A stretch of DNA of 64,000 nt, taken from contig JANSLP010000012.1 in the NCBI GenBank assembly GCA_029298735.1, positions 186,001 through 250,000 of the forward strand, in the 5' to 3' direction. The stretch is from Ophiostoma sp. CBS 140.51 (lineage: Eukaryota; Ascomycota; Sordariomycetes; Ophiostomatales; Ophiostomataceae). Shown here one piece after another: positions 10,958 to 22,289 of the stretch. The number at the start of each line of letters is the position of its first letter. The first letter of the stretch is position 1. The translations under genes were made by a program, and so were the position numbers. The notes under the pieces are model-generated. The model made no database searches. It was not told the origin of the DNA and was given only the letters and a program-made list of their open reading frames with translations.

Positions 10958-12064
10958 TCATGTGTCGGCCTCGGCAGCAGCGGGATCTGTAGAAGCACTG
11001 GCGTCGGCGATGTCGGGTGGGATGGGCACACCAGCGAGGGCGGCCAACCGCTCATCCTCCTTCTTTTGTCGCAGGGCCTCGGTCTCTTGCCGCAGCTTCT
11101 CCAGGTTCCAGGCGTCCTCGTTGGCGGTGTTGTCGTCCTCATCCTCGTCAGACGAAGCCTCGTCGTCGCTCTCCATGCGCCAGTTGCCGCTCTCAAACAG
11201 AGCACGACCAGTGGCCTCCTTGGCCTTGCGGGCCTGCTCCTCGGCGGCCTTCTTGTCGAGGCGCTCCTTCTTCCACTTGGCAAACGTCTCGGGCGTGACG
11301 GGCGTCGAGGGCCCGACGAGCTTGTGGCGCTCCGACTCCAAGAACTCTTCGAGCGTAAGCGTCTTGAGTGGGGACTTGTCGAGCAGGGCCTTTTCGGCGG
11401 CGCGCTGTTCCTTGGTCTTGAGGACGTAGCCAGGTGGCAGGGCATGCTTGTACATGCACTTGTCGCCGCCGTTGGGACAGATCCAGAACCAGCCGTACTT
11501 GCCATCCTCGATCGCCTCGATGAAGAACTTGCACACCTTGTCCGTCGTCGTCCGCTGGTTGCCCTTCTTTGACATGACCACGGACCGCAGCTTCTCCTCG
11601 TCCCAGTCGGCTGACGTTTCCTTCTTCTTCTCCTCGGCCTCGTCCTCGGCACGCGTGTCCGTGTACAAGCTGCGCTTCGTCGTCTTGCGCTCGAGTTCCA
11701 GATCGTGCGAGAACTTGCACTTCTTGCCCTTGTCGCAGTTGCCCTTCTTGAAGAAGATGCACACGACCGTCTTGGGGTCCACACCAAAGGGGACTTTCTG
11801 GATCTGCACCGTCTTCGTCAGGGCCTCCGTCTCCCGCCGTGCATCCTCGGCGGCCTTTTTTTCCTTTTCGCGTTGCAGCTTCTCGGCCTCTTTGCGTTTT
11901 TGCTCCGGGCTGCCACTGCTCTTCATCTGCGACGTCAGCTGCGCAATCTGCTTCTGCGCTGCACCGCCCTTCTTGTTCTTCATGCCAAACGTCCGATCCT
12001 CGACAGCTTTGGCCGCAGCCGGCTTGATCTTGCCGCCGCCCTTTTCATTGCGCTTGGGCGGCAT
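10958..12064 (-). CDS. TMA46: CCCH zinc-finger protein of the TMA46/ZC3H15 (DFRP1) family
   Basis: Intronless, 368 residues from ATG 12064; the frame stays open 30 codons further upstream but the family start is the Met-Pro-Pro-Lys-Arg sequence. Two CCCH fingers are visible: C102, C110, C116, H120 and C178, C196, C203, H207. Lysine/glutamate-rich helices flank them, a DFRP-type segment lies at about 237-250, and an acidic run at about 298-315 precedes a final helix. In yeast TMA46, and in human ZC3H15, this protein binds and stabilises the DRG/Rbg1 GTPase and associates with translating ribosomes in the cytoplasm. All zinc ligands are present, so the copy looks functional. It is convergent with the dehydrogenase and divergent from OST4. 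Length is close to the family's norm. Confidence 0.92.
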   Translation of the reverse strand: MPPKRNEKGGGKIKPAAAKAVEDRTFGMKNKKGGAAQKQIAQLTSQMKSSGSPEQKRKEAEKLQREKEKKAAEDARRETEALTKTVQIQKVPFGVDPKTVVCIFFKKGNCDKGKKCKFSHDLELERKTTKRSLYTDTRAEDEAEEKKKETSADWDEEKLRSVVMSKKGNQRTTTDKVCKFFIEAIEDGKYGWFWICPNGGDKCMYKHALPPGYVLKTKEQRAAEKALLDKSPLKTLTLEEFLESERHKLVGPSTPVTPETFAKWKKERLDKKAAEEQARKAKEATGRALFESGNWRMESDDEASSDEDEDDNTANEDAWNLEKLRQETEALRQKKEDERLAALAGVPIPPDIADASASTDPAAAEADT

Positions 12065-12841
12065 CTTGTCGGTTGTCGCGGAACGAAGGGAGGGTTGAAC
12101 TGTTTTTGTTGGTGATGAAAAGGTAGGGACGGAGAAAGTGCCGCAAAAAAGCAAAAAAAATCGAAATCGGTGTCGAGAAAAGTGCCACCAGTCAGGGATT
12201 TTATGTCACTGTCGATATCTGAGAAAAAAAGGTAACGTCTTCACTGTCGTCGTCGTCGTCGTGATGCGTCGTCGTTTCGATATGTTGTCAGCGTCTGCCT
12301 TTGGAGGGGCTTTGGGGCGTTAAATTTTTATTCTGGAGCAGTCTCTCGCGCTGGAAAAATGCCACTCGTTCTAGCAAAGATGGCAAGCGTGGGGTTTTTT
12401 GCGGGCAGTGACTCTTGGCGGGCAAAGGCAAAAATGACGAAGGAGGGACGCACCAGAATTTGCCATATTCAATGATGACTAACACTGGTCACGTGTACCT
12501 CTTTACGACCACTTTCTCCAAAACGCGCGGCGCCCCAATCCACCGCACGCTGAAAGCTGTCCTTCCCTGAGAATAGCTGCGACACGGGAAAGCCGCGAAG
12601 TCCATGAAGCTACGTCTCGCATCGCCAGTTCTTCAGTCTGCAATCTCAACAGCACCACCCATCTGAGTAATTAGTAGGTTCGAATTTGGCATATTTGTCT
12701 GCTTTTCACTTTGACCACCATAGAGTTAATCGTTTTGCCCACCACAGAGTCCTCATTCCACGTCATTGGAGCTCCCTTTTTTCGTCGATTCTGCCATCTG
12801 ATCTCGAACTTCCATCCATCCATCCCTCTCAAACCGCCACG
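12065..12841. promoter_or_regulatory. Divergent promoter region TMA46-OST4
   Basis: Contains a GTC/CGT trinucleotide run at about 12246-12262. No coding sequence was recognised in the 777 bases between the two start codons. Confidence 0.5.
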
Positions 12842-13006
12842 ATGATTACCGACGACCAGCTCTACAACCTTGCCGTCGGCCTCGGTGTTTCGGCCGTTCT
12901 CCTCATTGTTGTTTACCACTTTCTCGAAATCAATGCCACGGAAGAGACCGCAACACCCGCAAAGGTTGCCGTACCAGCACAAGCCGCCAACAAGGCATCA
13001 AGATAG
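12842..13006 (+). CDS. OST4: Oligosaccharyltransferase subunit Ost4
   Basis: A 54-residue single-exon protein. It begins MITDDQLYNLAVGLGV and runs through a single transmembrane helix (about residues 9-26) to the YHFLEINA segment, the Ost4 signature. Ost4 is the mini-subunit of the oligosaccharyltransferase complex in the endoplasmic reticulum membrane; in yeast it recruits Ost3 or Ost6 to Stt3 for N-glycosylation. The start (12842) is the first residue of the family consensus, preceded by a CT-rich leader; the frame is open further upstream but without family similarity. Yeast Ost4 is only 36 residues, so the Ala/Pro-rich tail from about residue 32 onward is an extension. It lies between TMA46 and YRA1 with no operon-like link. 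Confidence 0.95.
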   Translation: MITDDQLYNLAVGLGVSAVLLIVVYHFLEINATEETATPAKVAVPAQAANKASR

Positions 13007-14164
13007 ACGAGGGCGAGGCGGAAGGGATGATGTACCGTCAGGCTCTGTCTCTTGTGGTCGGAGGAACGAAGGTCATACCACCATGTCAGCAGCGATGCAG
13101 CGACGGCCGTAACTGTGGATAAACGGCGATGCGCTGTCGAAGCTCTGTCGGGCGACCTACCAGCCCCGATACGGCACGATTGCTACCTGTCTTGGACCGC
13201 CCGGCTGCCTGAGAAGGGAGACTGAAGGAGCATGCATGAGGGAAACAAAAGAATTGGGTTTATTTCTGTTGTAAATATATCTGCAAGGCGTCTAGACTTC
13301 GAGTTTATTTCTTTTTCTTCTTAGTATGGCGAGCAATCAAAGAGCGAGTTTGCCAACCATCTGAGATCGATCCGAGTGAAACTACATAAATGCGTGGAAA
13401 ATACCAACCTACGTGTTTGCACACCAAGTTGTGAACCTGTCCATTTGTCATTGCTATTGTTTGCCATTCTGTCAATAGCATCTCCATTGACGAGGCCTCA
13501 CCAAATGCACCAGACGCTCTGGACTGGTGACAGAGTGCCGCACTAGCGCTTTCTATTGGCTGTCTCGCAGCCAGCCTCAAGCAGGAGCAACAGATGAGTC
13601 AGTCCGAATACGGTTTAGCCCCGAAGCGCAGCCCCGTTCGCAGTTGCCTCCTGCAAGGGAAAGGCGCTCGCCCCTTTTCGCGTGTCTGGCGCTTGCCTTT
13701 TGAGCGTGGAAAACACCTGAGGCCAACGCCCCATGACTTCCTCCCTTGACTCCTACTCTCTCCATTTTCTCTCTCCTCCTCCTCTCCCTCTTTTCACTTT
13801 TCTCTCTCTTTAACCATCAACCCAACCTACAAACAGACATCACCTTTTCTTTATTCCCAACGACTGCACCCAACTTCGACAGTCTCTTCTTTCCTACTTC
13901 TTTACTCTTCCACTTCTTCCTTTTTCTCTCTCTTCCTGCCAACTAAGACCTTTTTCCCGTCGCGCGCGCAAACTTTTTCCGCCCGTAAACAACCACTTTA
14001 TCCATCGAGTTCACGTCGCGCTCTTTCGTCAACCTTTCTCTTCTTTCTTGACCCGAACGAGATCTTCTTCTCTCTTTTGCAAACTCTTTCGTCGTTTGCA
14101 AAACCGCCATTCTTTTGCCACCTTTTCTCGACTCTCGTCAACCACCACACCACCACCTTGCAAG
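13007..14164 (+). promoter_or_regulatory. OST4 3' region and YRA1 promoter with CT-rich leader
   Basis: No coding sequence was recognised. From about 13741 to 14160 the plus strand is strongly pyrimidine-rich (long CT runs, TCTTTC words), which in filamentous fungi marks the promoter and 5' untranslated leader of a highly expressed gene, here YRA1. Confidence 0.65.
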
Positions 14165-16461
14165 ATGTCTTCCAAGCTTGACCAGTCTCTTGACGACATT
14201 CTGTCGAACCAGCGCAAGACTGCTGGCAACAACCGCCGCCGCTCTGGTCGTCGCTCCAACGGCCCGGCCAAGCCGGCCCCGTCCGGCGGTGTTCAGAAAA
14301 ACACCAAGCCCGCTCGTGGCAACAAGTCTGCCCCTTCCAAGCCGCAGGGTGCTGTCGGCGAGAGCAAGATTGTGGTCAGCAACCTGGTATGTCCCTTCTC
14401 CACGGTCTCCTCCATTTCCCATATGCACAAACAGCTGCTAACACCCTGCAGCCCAAGGATGTGTCTGAGGCCCAGATCAAGGTATGTTTCCGCTGAGGCC
14501 GTTTTTCCGCCTTTGGAATTTTCGACACCATCTTCCATTCGCATCGTCAACCGACATCGTCGTCGTCGTTGTATCCTTTTTTTGTTTCCCTGTCCGATAT
14601 TGGGTTTCCTTTTCCGTTCCGACATTTCCATGTCCGAACTGTCCTGAGAGATGTCGAAAAGCGCCCGGTGCGCTCATCTCCGCCCATCCACATAAGTCCC
14701 AGAGTCGAGTCGTTCGAAGACGCCATATAAGTCTCCTTCCATTAGACAGGTCCGCCCTTGTCAGCGACCCGTTGTATGACTGGAAGTTTTGAGCAACAGG
14801 ATTTTTCCCAGCCGCGCAAGTATCGAAACAACTCGTCATCAGGTAGCCTGGCAAGCACCATCAGACGTACAGTTGTCTTCGGCGCTGGCTCTAGTAGCGG
14901 ATATCCTTTGGCTGTCGCTAGCTTTTGCTAAATTCGACGACATTACCTTCTATTAGGCAGTGTGAACTTGAGACGATCATGTCCTGGCTGGTCACCTGAA
15001 GATCGATCTCCTTTCCTGGCAAGCAAATGCAGTGAGCAACAACTGAGGGCTCCTGGTTTATTTCTTTGTTTCCTTTTCCTTTCTTTTTCTATTTGATACA
15101 TCCCAAGTGTATCGTGCCCTAGGCTTTGGCCCCACACGGATCCTTTTTGAGCAACTTGTTGCCTGGAGAGAAGAACAGCAACTGGCAACGTGGCAGGGAA
15201 GCACTGCCAATGGCGGGAAGAAGCGCTCATCTCCACAACAATTCTCGATAAAGCTGGCTTGACAGCGGCTGAGAGAACTGGAAGGTTTTCATGAAGGCTC
15301 TTAAACTTCGCATCACATCATTGTCACCTGGAATACGGACGTACAAGATGTCTTGTGGGGATACGCTGCACTGTTGCGACGACAGAAGGATCCTGTGGTT
15401 GGTACAAAACGGCTTGAATGCCGATCGATTGCCCCGTCAAATTCGAAAGTTTCTGTCGGCTCGCTGAGGACGGTTTTGCTTGGGATACGCTTTATATTGT
15501 TTCGGCTCGAGGGGAAGGATGTCGGCTGGTTTCACTACTTTTTACGCTCACTGCTATGCTCTGCTGTGCCCCTGTTACGGATTTGCGACTTTTTATTTTT
15601 CCTGGACGGACCCATTCGATAGCAAGATGCCGGAAGGCCACTCTGCTCGGATTGTTTCTGCCTGTTTGCAGCTGGCTGCAACACATCAAGACCTGGACCA
15701 GGACCCAGACCCCTGTTGGCGACCTTATATTTTTTTCGGAACGACGACATTTGGATATGATGCAAGATTTCGACACGCTTGCTATTTTGTATCCTTCGAA
15801 TAATTTAATTAACCTTACGCGAACAGGACTACTTCAACCAGGCTGTTGGTCAGGTCAAGCGTGTTGAGCTGTCGTATGGCCCTGGCGGTGTCAGCCGTGG
15901 TATCGCTACGGTTGTCTTCCACCACGCCGACGGCGCCAGCAAGGCTTTCTCTGAGGTGAACGGCCTGCTTATCGACAACCGTGCCGTGAAGGTGAGACCA
16001 ACTCTCTGCTCAACAAACAACAAACACAACACCACGGGAATAATCACTAACAACACTAGATCGAAGTTGTCGTTGCCAAGGCCGAGCTCATCCCTCAGCC
16101 CAAGACTCTGGGCCAGCGTATCACGCAGCCCAAGTCTCAGCCCAAGTCTGCTGCCACTGACAAGCGTGCTGGTAACGCTGGCAAGGGTGGTAACAACAAC
16201 CAAAAGGGTGGCAACAGCCAGAACAACAACAACAACAACAGTGGCAACAAGAAGCCCGGCCAGGGCCGCCGTGGTGCCCGCAGCGCCCGCCCCACCAAAA
16301 AGACCGCCGAGGAGCTCGACTCGGAGATGGCCGACTACTTTGTTAGCACCAACGGTACGGCCGTCAACGGCGCTACTGCTCCGGCTGCCGCCGCTGCCCC
16401 CGTGGCTGCTGCTCCTGCTGCGGCTCCCGCCGACGCCCCGATGGACGACGAGATCATGTAA
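14165..16461 (+). CDS. YRA1: mRNA export factor of the Yra1/ALY/REF family
   Basis: Four exons: 14165-14386, 14452-14481, 15827-15991 and 16060-16461, coding 272 residues; all joins are phase 0 with GT-AG borders. The N-terminal box LDQSLDDI (residues 5-12) and the C-terminal box TAEELDSEMADYF are the REF-N and REF-C motifs that contact Mex67 and Sub2. Between them lies one RRM (about 68-150; RNP2 IVVSNL, RNP1 RGIATVVF), flanked by Arg/Gly/Lys-rich and Asn-rich linkers. The protein acts in the nucleus, coupling transcription, splicing and Mex67-dependent mRNA export. Unusual points are the 30-nt exon 2 and the 1,345-nt intron 2. Yeast YRA1 autoregulates through an unusually long, poorly spliced intron, so the same could hold here (inference). 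An Ala/Pro-rich tail follows REF-C. Confidence 0.93.
14482..15826 (+). other. Unusually long intron 2 of YRA1
   Basis: It starts GTATGT and ends GAACAG, 1,345 nt, against 49-201 nt for every other intron seen in the window. No embedded gene was recognised; short frames inside it are interrupted and unlike any family. The RRM reads through the join without gap (QIK then DYF), which supports the borders. Confidence 0.85.
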
Positions 16462-17387
16462 AATTTATAAACCGACATATATGGGGAGGTCAAGATGAGG
16501 TCGGTGGATTTTTAGACTGGGAACGGAGAGGAACGACAACACAACAACACTTCTTTAATTTGGTATTCTTCACTTTCTTTTTACTCCTACTCATGGAGGG
16601 ACGGGTTTTCTCTCTATTCTCTTTATTTTCGTTTGGTCCTTTTTCTTGTCTTCCGGGTTTCTCGTTCGTTTGTTCGCTTGTTGCTTTTTTCGGTGTCACT
16701 TATTCTGCTCCTTACATAGAATGTTAGTGAGGATGAGCACCAAATATGTCTACAAAAAGCGTGAATATAGTGAGTTATGGAAACGATATAAGACGTACTT
16801 TCCCTCTCGAATAATTGTGATGCAAGTGAGAACTATTGGCCGTAATGACAACTGACGTATCACACACATGCGGCAGCTTTTGCCGAGTCTCTTTCTTCTT
16901 GTACTGTGCGACGTAGGCCCGCTTGCCGTCTGTATATAACGTAGTAGATCGTTGAGTTCACATGGTTGTGAAATTATTGTACGCAGATGATTGTTCGTAA
17001 ATTTATATGGTTTCCCCAGTACTTACTCCAGTTCGCCTTATCGAAAGTGAATGAAACGAAGAGGATAGAGAGAGGGAAGACAAAGGCTAGACCAAAGTGA
17101 CAGACTATAAAGGAAAGAAAGAAGTTGGAAAAAAATATCTCATTCTCGCTTTCAGTCTCTGCTCGACCACTTCAAACTCCCTTCCCATACTCCGTATAGA
17201 TTTCCTTATCCGCAAATCCTAACCTCCCGAGCTGTAAATAAACAGACGAAAATAGCATAAAAATTTGATTACCGGCTTTCCTTTTCTTTGACAACTGTCG
17301 TCCGTAGATTTCCTAATATTTCCTTCTACTGGATTTGGTGAGAAACTAAACCAGCAAGAGTGACCCTGTTTAAACAACCATTTGTAT
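16462..17387. other. Convergent intergenic region YRA1-p23
   Basis: Holds the 3' untranslated regions of the two facing genes; T-rich after YRA1 (16540-16700). No coding sequence was recognised. Confidence 0.6.
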
Positions 17388-18279
17388 TTACGCCGCCTTT
17401 GCTGGCTCAGCAGCCTTGTCGCCCTCCAGAGCAGGCATCTCACCGTCGTCCTCACCCTCCTCACCCTCCTCGTCGCCCTCCTCCTCATCGCCCTCGGCGC
17501 CGAAACCGCCGGCACCGCCCAGCTTGGAGAAGTCAATGCCGCCAAAGTCGCCTGGAAGGTTAGCTATGCACATTCAAATTAGATTAGTTGGGGCTGTACT
17601 CACCACCCATACCAGGCATGCCGCCCATGCCGCCGCCCATGCCACCCATACCTCCACCCATGCCGCCAAACTGGGAGAAGTCATCTGCGGGGGCCTCGTC
17701 CTGCTCGTCCTCGTCAACCCACTTGTCAAAGTCGGTCTTGAGGAAGTGGACCTTCTTGCTGTCCTTGAGCAGGCGCGGCCAGTATTCCTCCTTGAGCTCC
17801 TTCTTGACCAGCTTGAGCTCGACGGAGCGCGAGGTGTGGTTGACCTTGCTGGCGGCCTCGTCAATCTCGGCGTAGAGGTCGAGGGTGACCTGGTAGGTGC
17901 GCTTCAGGGTCTTGGAGAAGCCCTTGAAGGAGACGCTACTGGGCTTGAGTGAGATTTCGGCTTGGGACGGGTCGGCGTCGGGGACGACAATGGTCAGGTA
18001 GATGAAGTTCTTCTCGGCGTCGTCCGCAGAGGAGCGCTGGGCCCAGAGGACTGTGGGAATGGGAAAGATGATGTTAGTATATGATCATAGGAAGCTAGCA
18101 GGTCAATGGATCGAAGATGCTGTCGATTGGTGAGGGTGAAGTGACGTCGTTTATCTTCGTCCTTTGTCTGCCCCTTTCCGCATCCAACAGCAGTCCGGGC
18201 GATCGAATGACACCAGGATTTAGGGGGGGTATCAATGGGAGGAGAGCTTACCCTCGGGGGTGTATGTTTCGGCAGACAT
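17388..18279 (-). CDS. SBA1: Hsp90 co-chaperone p23 (Sba1/Wos2 family)
   Basis: Three exons on the minus strand: 18279-18252, 18050-17604 and 17551-17388, with introns of 201 and 52 nt, giving 212 residues. The CS domain spans about residues 6-115 and begins with the VLWAQRSS strand; it closes with the p23 signature WPRLLKDSKKVHFLKTDFDK (20 residues). A Gly/Met repeat (about 135-160) and a Glu/Asp-rich tail follow, both typical of fungal p23. p23 binds the ATP-bound, closed Hsp90 dimer in cytosol and nucleus and slows ATP hydrolysis while clients mature; the acidic tail has passive chaperone activity. Splice joins were fixed by frame and family alignment (TPE|VLW; GMGG|DFGG). It is divergent from VPS24 across 2 kb. 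Confidence 0.92.
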
Positions 18280-20294
18280 GGTGAGAAATTAAAGGGTTGA
18301 AATGGGAGCTTAAAGCTTGGAGAGAATGGTGGCGACTGAAATCGAAATCGAAAACGGGGTCGTCGTGCGAAAAAAAGGACGAACTGCGAAAGCTGATGTG
18401 GAAGCTGTGCAGAAGCAATGGGATGAAGCAAGAGTAAGCTTGCGTAGAAGTTGCGAGATGAAGTGCTGTGGTGGTTGCGAATTGCTGTTGAGAAAGAGAA
18501 AAAGAGACTGCAATCAATTCGTGACAGAAAATAGAGGCAAAAGTTGCAGAGGTCGTCGATGATGGCCTTTTCGGAGTATGATTTTTGCAGTGTTTGCTAT
18601 GGTGGAGCCCTCTCTGAACGTTTCGTTGTTGGCTTAGGAAGGAGGTGGGTGCTTGTGGGCGGGCGAGGGAAGGAGGGGAGGGGGAAGCGAAGGTTGGTGG
18701 AAGTGCAAGGAACCACAAAGATTCACCTGGACTGGAGCCAGAGAAGCAGGAGGAAAGAGTGGGCGCTGCTGACACTGTTTGTGCACGGTGCCAAAGGCAG
18801 GTATGGATAGGAAGGAGCTCTGGGAGGACCCCGCAGCTGTGGGAGAATAAGTATTTTTACCTACAAACTAGCTGCATCCGGTACTTGCAATGCGACCCCA
18901 TCTCTCCTTCGGCCCAGTGCTTGGGCCGCCTGGGATACAGCAAGAGCCGCCCACCGCGTGGAGATGGAAGGAGAAGGCACGACGGGCCTTGTCAGCATTC
19001 CTCACAGTGCGCAAAATTGCCCTAGGCTGCCCCGCAACCCGAATCCACGACCAAGACAATTGCTCCGTGGAAAGGGCCGCAGCAAAGCGCCAAACTGCAG
19101 GCAAATCACACACGTGCAACGTTGAACAGGCAGTGGCAGGCAACACAGCCAGCCTTGAGAGCAGCTTGAAGTAAAATACTGAGTAGCCAGGAACGGACCG
19201 AAAGCGGCGTGCTTGTCTGCGAGCAAAGTGCTATTTTTGCACTCATGATGAGTTTTATACGCCATGTATGCAGTCAATATCTATGAGAAGCCAATGGCAT
19301 ATCGTAGCCCCTCTATCTACCCATATCTCTCTTCAACTGATGAGAAACGGAGTGCTATCTCAAACTGTGAGACGAGACGAAGATACGATGAAGATGAACA
19401 AGCCACTGGCACGAGATTGGAAAGAACGGTCACCAGCTTCCGCGCCTTCCTTACACCGTGAACAGAGAAGGTTCTCACGGGAAAGAACGATGCGGTAGTC
19501 GAATACCGACCAGGTTGAGCCTGCTGTGCCTATTTATTTCAGTAGACTGCTTTGGCGCTATGGCGGTCTCTTCCCCCGCCTTTGCCCACTAATTGGTCCA
19601 ATTGGCCAGCCCAACGACCTACTATTGTTTTTCCCTGCCCCCTATCTTATCAGCACGTGCGCAGCCGCGAGACAAGGCAACGGCGGCGGCGCAAAAAGGT
19701 GCCCCACGGCCACTGCCCATGATTGACAGCCAGAGCCCAGCAGAGGTGGAAGGAACGTCACCAAACAAGGCCGGGCGCCAATTTCCCAAAAAGATTCCAG
19801 ATTCCAACGTCCACTCTTTTGATTCTCCGACAGTCGACCACGACCACGATCACATACGCATCCTGTGGCGACAAGGCGGTGTCCTCGGTCCTCTTTTATA
19901 CGACGGGCTAATCTACGACGGCCAACAATTACTCACGACGCAGCTCCATCTCCTCTTCACGGCGACGCCGAAGGAGTGGATTCATCACGATCCCGAAAAC
20001 ATTACGTCACCGGAAACCCCCGACGAACCCCCCGACGACGACTTTTTCAGTCGTCCCAGAAGCGGCCGACGAAAAGGCAAAGGGCATACGATACCCAGGC
20101 TCTACCACGGTCGCCTCACGACTTTTCTTTCTGCGTTCCCCTGAAGCACCCCGGAGGAGGAGGCTGGGACGAACATCACGACGAGATATCAGACGGAGAG
20201 AAGAGACGACGACCACGCCCACGACGGCACATCCCACGATACACTTTGATTTACTCTCCGCTGGTGGCGCACTCCACCGGCACAGTTGGCGACA
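18280..20294. promoter_or_regulatory. Divergent region p23-VPS24
   Basis: About 2 kb with no recognised gene. A 183-codon frame at 19593-20144 (+) has no family resemblance and ends before VPS24; it is treated as chance. CT-rich and CGAC-rich DNA directly before 20295 suits the VPS24 promoter and leader. Confidence 0.55.
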
Positions 20295-21134
20295 ATGGAA
20301 AACCTCCGCGCCCTCTTCCAGAAGCCTGATCCTCAGGCGCAGGTCAGTCACATCGCAACCACGATATCTTGAGTTTACAGCTGTTACGGCTTCTAACGAT
20401 ACCCCCCGTGCTCACAGCTCCGCAAATGCAACACCCTCCTCCGCTCCAACATTCGCAAAATCGACCGCGACATTGCCGCCGCCAAAAAGTCGGAAATCAC
20501 GGCAAAAAACTACATTCTCCAGGCCGACAAGCGTGCCCAGCGTGACCCTTCGCGCGCCAAACAGGCCCAGCGCGAGGTCCGCGATTTCGCGCGGGAACTG
20601 ATTGCCGCCCGCCGCCAGTCTGCGCGCCTTGTCACGGGCCGCGCCCAGCTCAACTCTGTCCAGATGCAGGTCCAGGAGGCGTTTGCGATGCGCAAAATCG
20701 AGGGGTCCATCAAGGCCAGTGTCGGCGTCATGCGCGATGTCAACCAGCTGATTCGGCTACCCGAGCTGGCGGGCACGATGCAAGAGCTGAGTGTCGAGCT
20801 GATGAAGGCCGGCATTGTCGAGGAAATGGTGCAAGAGACGCTGCCGGAAGACGATGCCGCCTTGTTTGAAGACGAGGAGGCCGAGGCCGACAGCGAGGTG
20901 GACCGCGTGCTTGGTGAAATCTTGAAGGACCGGATGGCCTCGCCAGCGCTGCCATCGACACCCGTGGGCACGACGCCCGTGCCCGCCGCGGCCGAGCCGG
21001 CCGTCCCCGTGGCGCGCAACAAGGTGGCTATTGCCGAGGGTGGTCCCAGCGGCGGCGAGGAGGAAGAGGACGAGGAGGACACGGAGGCCATGATGGCGCA
21101 GATGCGCAACCGGTTGGAGTCTCTGCGGAGCTGA
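20295..21134 (+). CDS. VPS24: ESCRT-III subunit Vps24 (CHMP3 family)
   Basis: Exons 20295-20342 and 20418-21134, separated by a 75-nt intron (GTCAGT, CTAAC branch site, CACAG), phase 0, give 254 residues. The N-terminal helix plus PDPQAQ match the start of Vps24. A basic Snf7-fold helical hairpin follows, with the typical RAQLNSVQMQV and GVMRDVNQLIRLPEL segments. The C-terminus is acidic and ends in a MIM1-type helix (MRNRLESLRS) that binds the MIT domain of Vps4. In the endosomal system Vps24 joins Vps2 to cap Snf7 filaments and recruit Vps4 for membrane scission during multivesicular-body formation. An Ala/Pro linker at about 215-230 makes it slightly longer than the yeast protein. Confidence 0.93.
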
Positions 21135-22289
21135 GAGGCGTGACGCTACCTGTTTGTTGAAGCTCTCTTGCCTAGCTTCCTTTTTTGATTTCTAGATGCG
21201 ATCATTCTCGTTTATATTGTCCTTCTTGATTTTTATGACGCGTGGCGTTTACCTGGGTTTCCTTAATGTCATATGTCTTCCTTTTCATTTCTTCCTCCAT
21301 GCCTGTCTTTCTATATTTCTCTACACGTAGTTTACCATTAATTTCTTCTCTCGGGCTGGATTGGAGCATATAGAAAATACAGTCGGTGCCTCCGGCACTC
21401 TATTGATCAGATAGCCACGCCCTCAACACAAGTTCACGGCCGTGAGCTTTCATACGATAATTAACTCATTACCATCTACGAAACGACTCTCAGAACGGTG
21501 CTTCTGGCAGAATAAAAACGGCAGAAGAAAGGTATATCATTGTTGATGACTTCTCGTTCGTTGTGTGGATTAAAGAGTCTGCGAATGGGATCTGTGCTTA
21601 CTTTTATTTTTGATTTTTTAGTTCTAACAAAACCCAAATCATCACCACTGAATCATGATTCGTTGAAGCCAGAGGCAGCCTACACCATCCATTTAGCAAT
21701 CATCCCCAGCTGGCTACGTATGATTGCAGGAGATAGAGCGTGATCTGTTCTTCCAATAAGGATCCATTGCCACAGTCTCATGCGTTTTATTCGCCCAAGT
21801 TCAAATGTGCCTTCCCCAACAAAAGAGGCTCAATCTACTCGTGACCAAAGCATTCTCCACAAGACTCAGCCCAAGAGAGTATGGTATTTTTAAGAGTCCA
21901 TAGTTCTTACAATCGTGAGTGGGAAAATACGGGGTACACAGAGATTTATGAAAGGGCGTGTAGATAGATGGACAAGAGATTGGACGACCATCGACGGCAG
22001 ATCACCAAAGAAGTGCCGCCTTACAATCCACTTATGAGCTTAAACTCCGTATAAAAGTGTCTATTGGTGAGAATAGAACAATCAGAATATCGAAAGTGAG
22101 AGTCCTACGATTAATCTGTAAGAATTCCAATGTAGCAATACGGAACAAAAAACAGCCTTCGTATAAGCAACTGATATAGTACGCTTCGCAGTCACAAGTG
22201 CTAGAATGCATCTCATTCGTTTACAACATGACGAATCGCCTTGAAGATTACGATACCATCGTTGACGACCAAAGCTAGCCGGCAAATTC

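Noticed and set aside
15353..15867. Frames inside YRA1 intron 2 as alternative exons
   Set aside because: They would insert sequence into the RRM; the direct join of exon 2 to exon 3 gives an uninterrupted RRM.
19593..20144. 183-codon frame upstream of VPS24
   Set aside because: No family resemblance, and it lies in the promoter/leader zone of VPS24.
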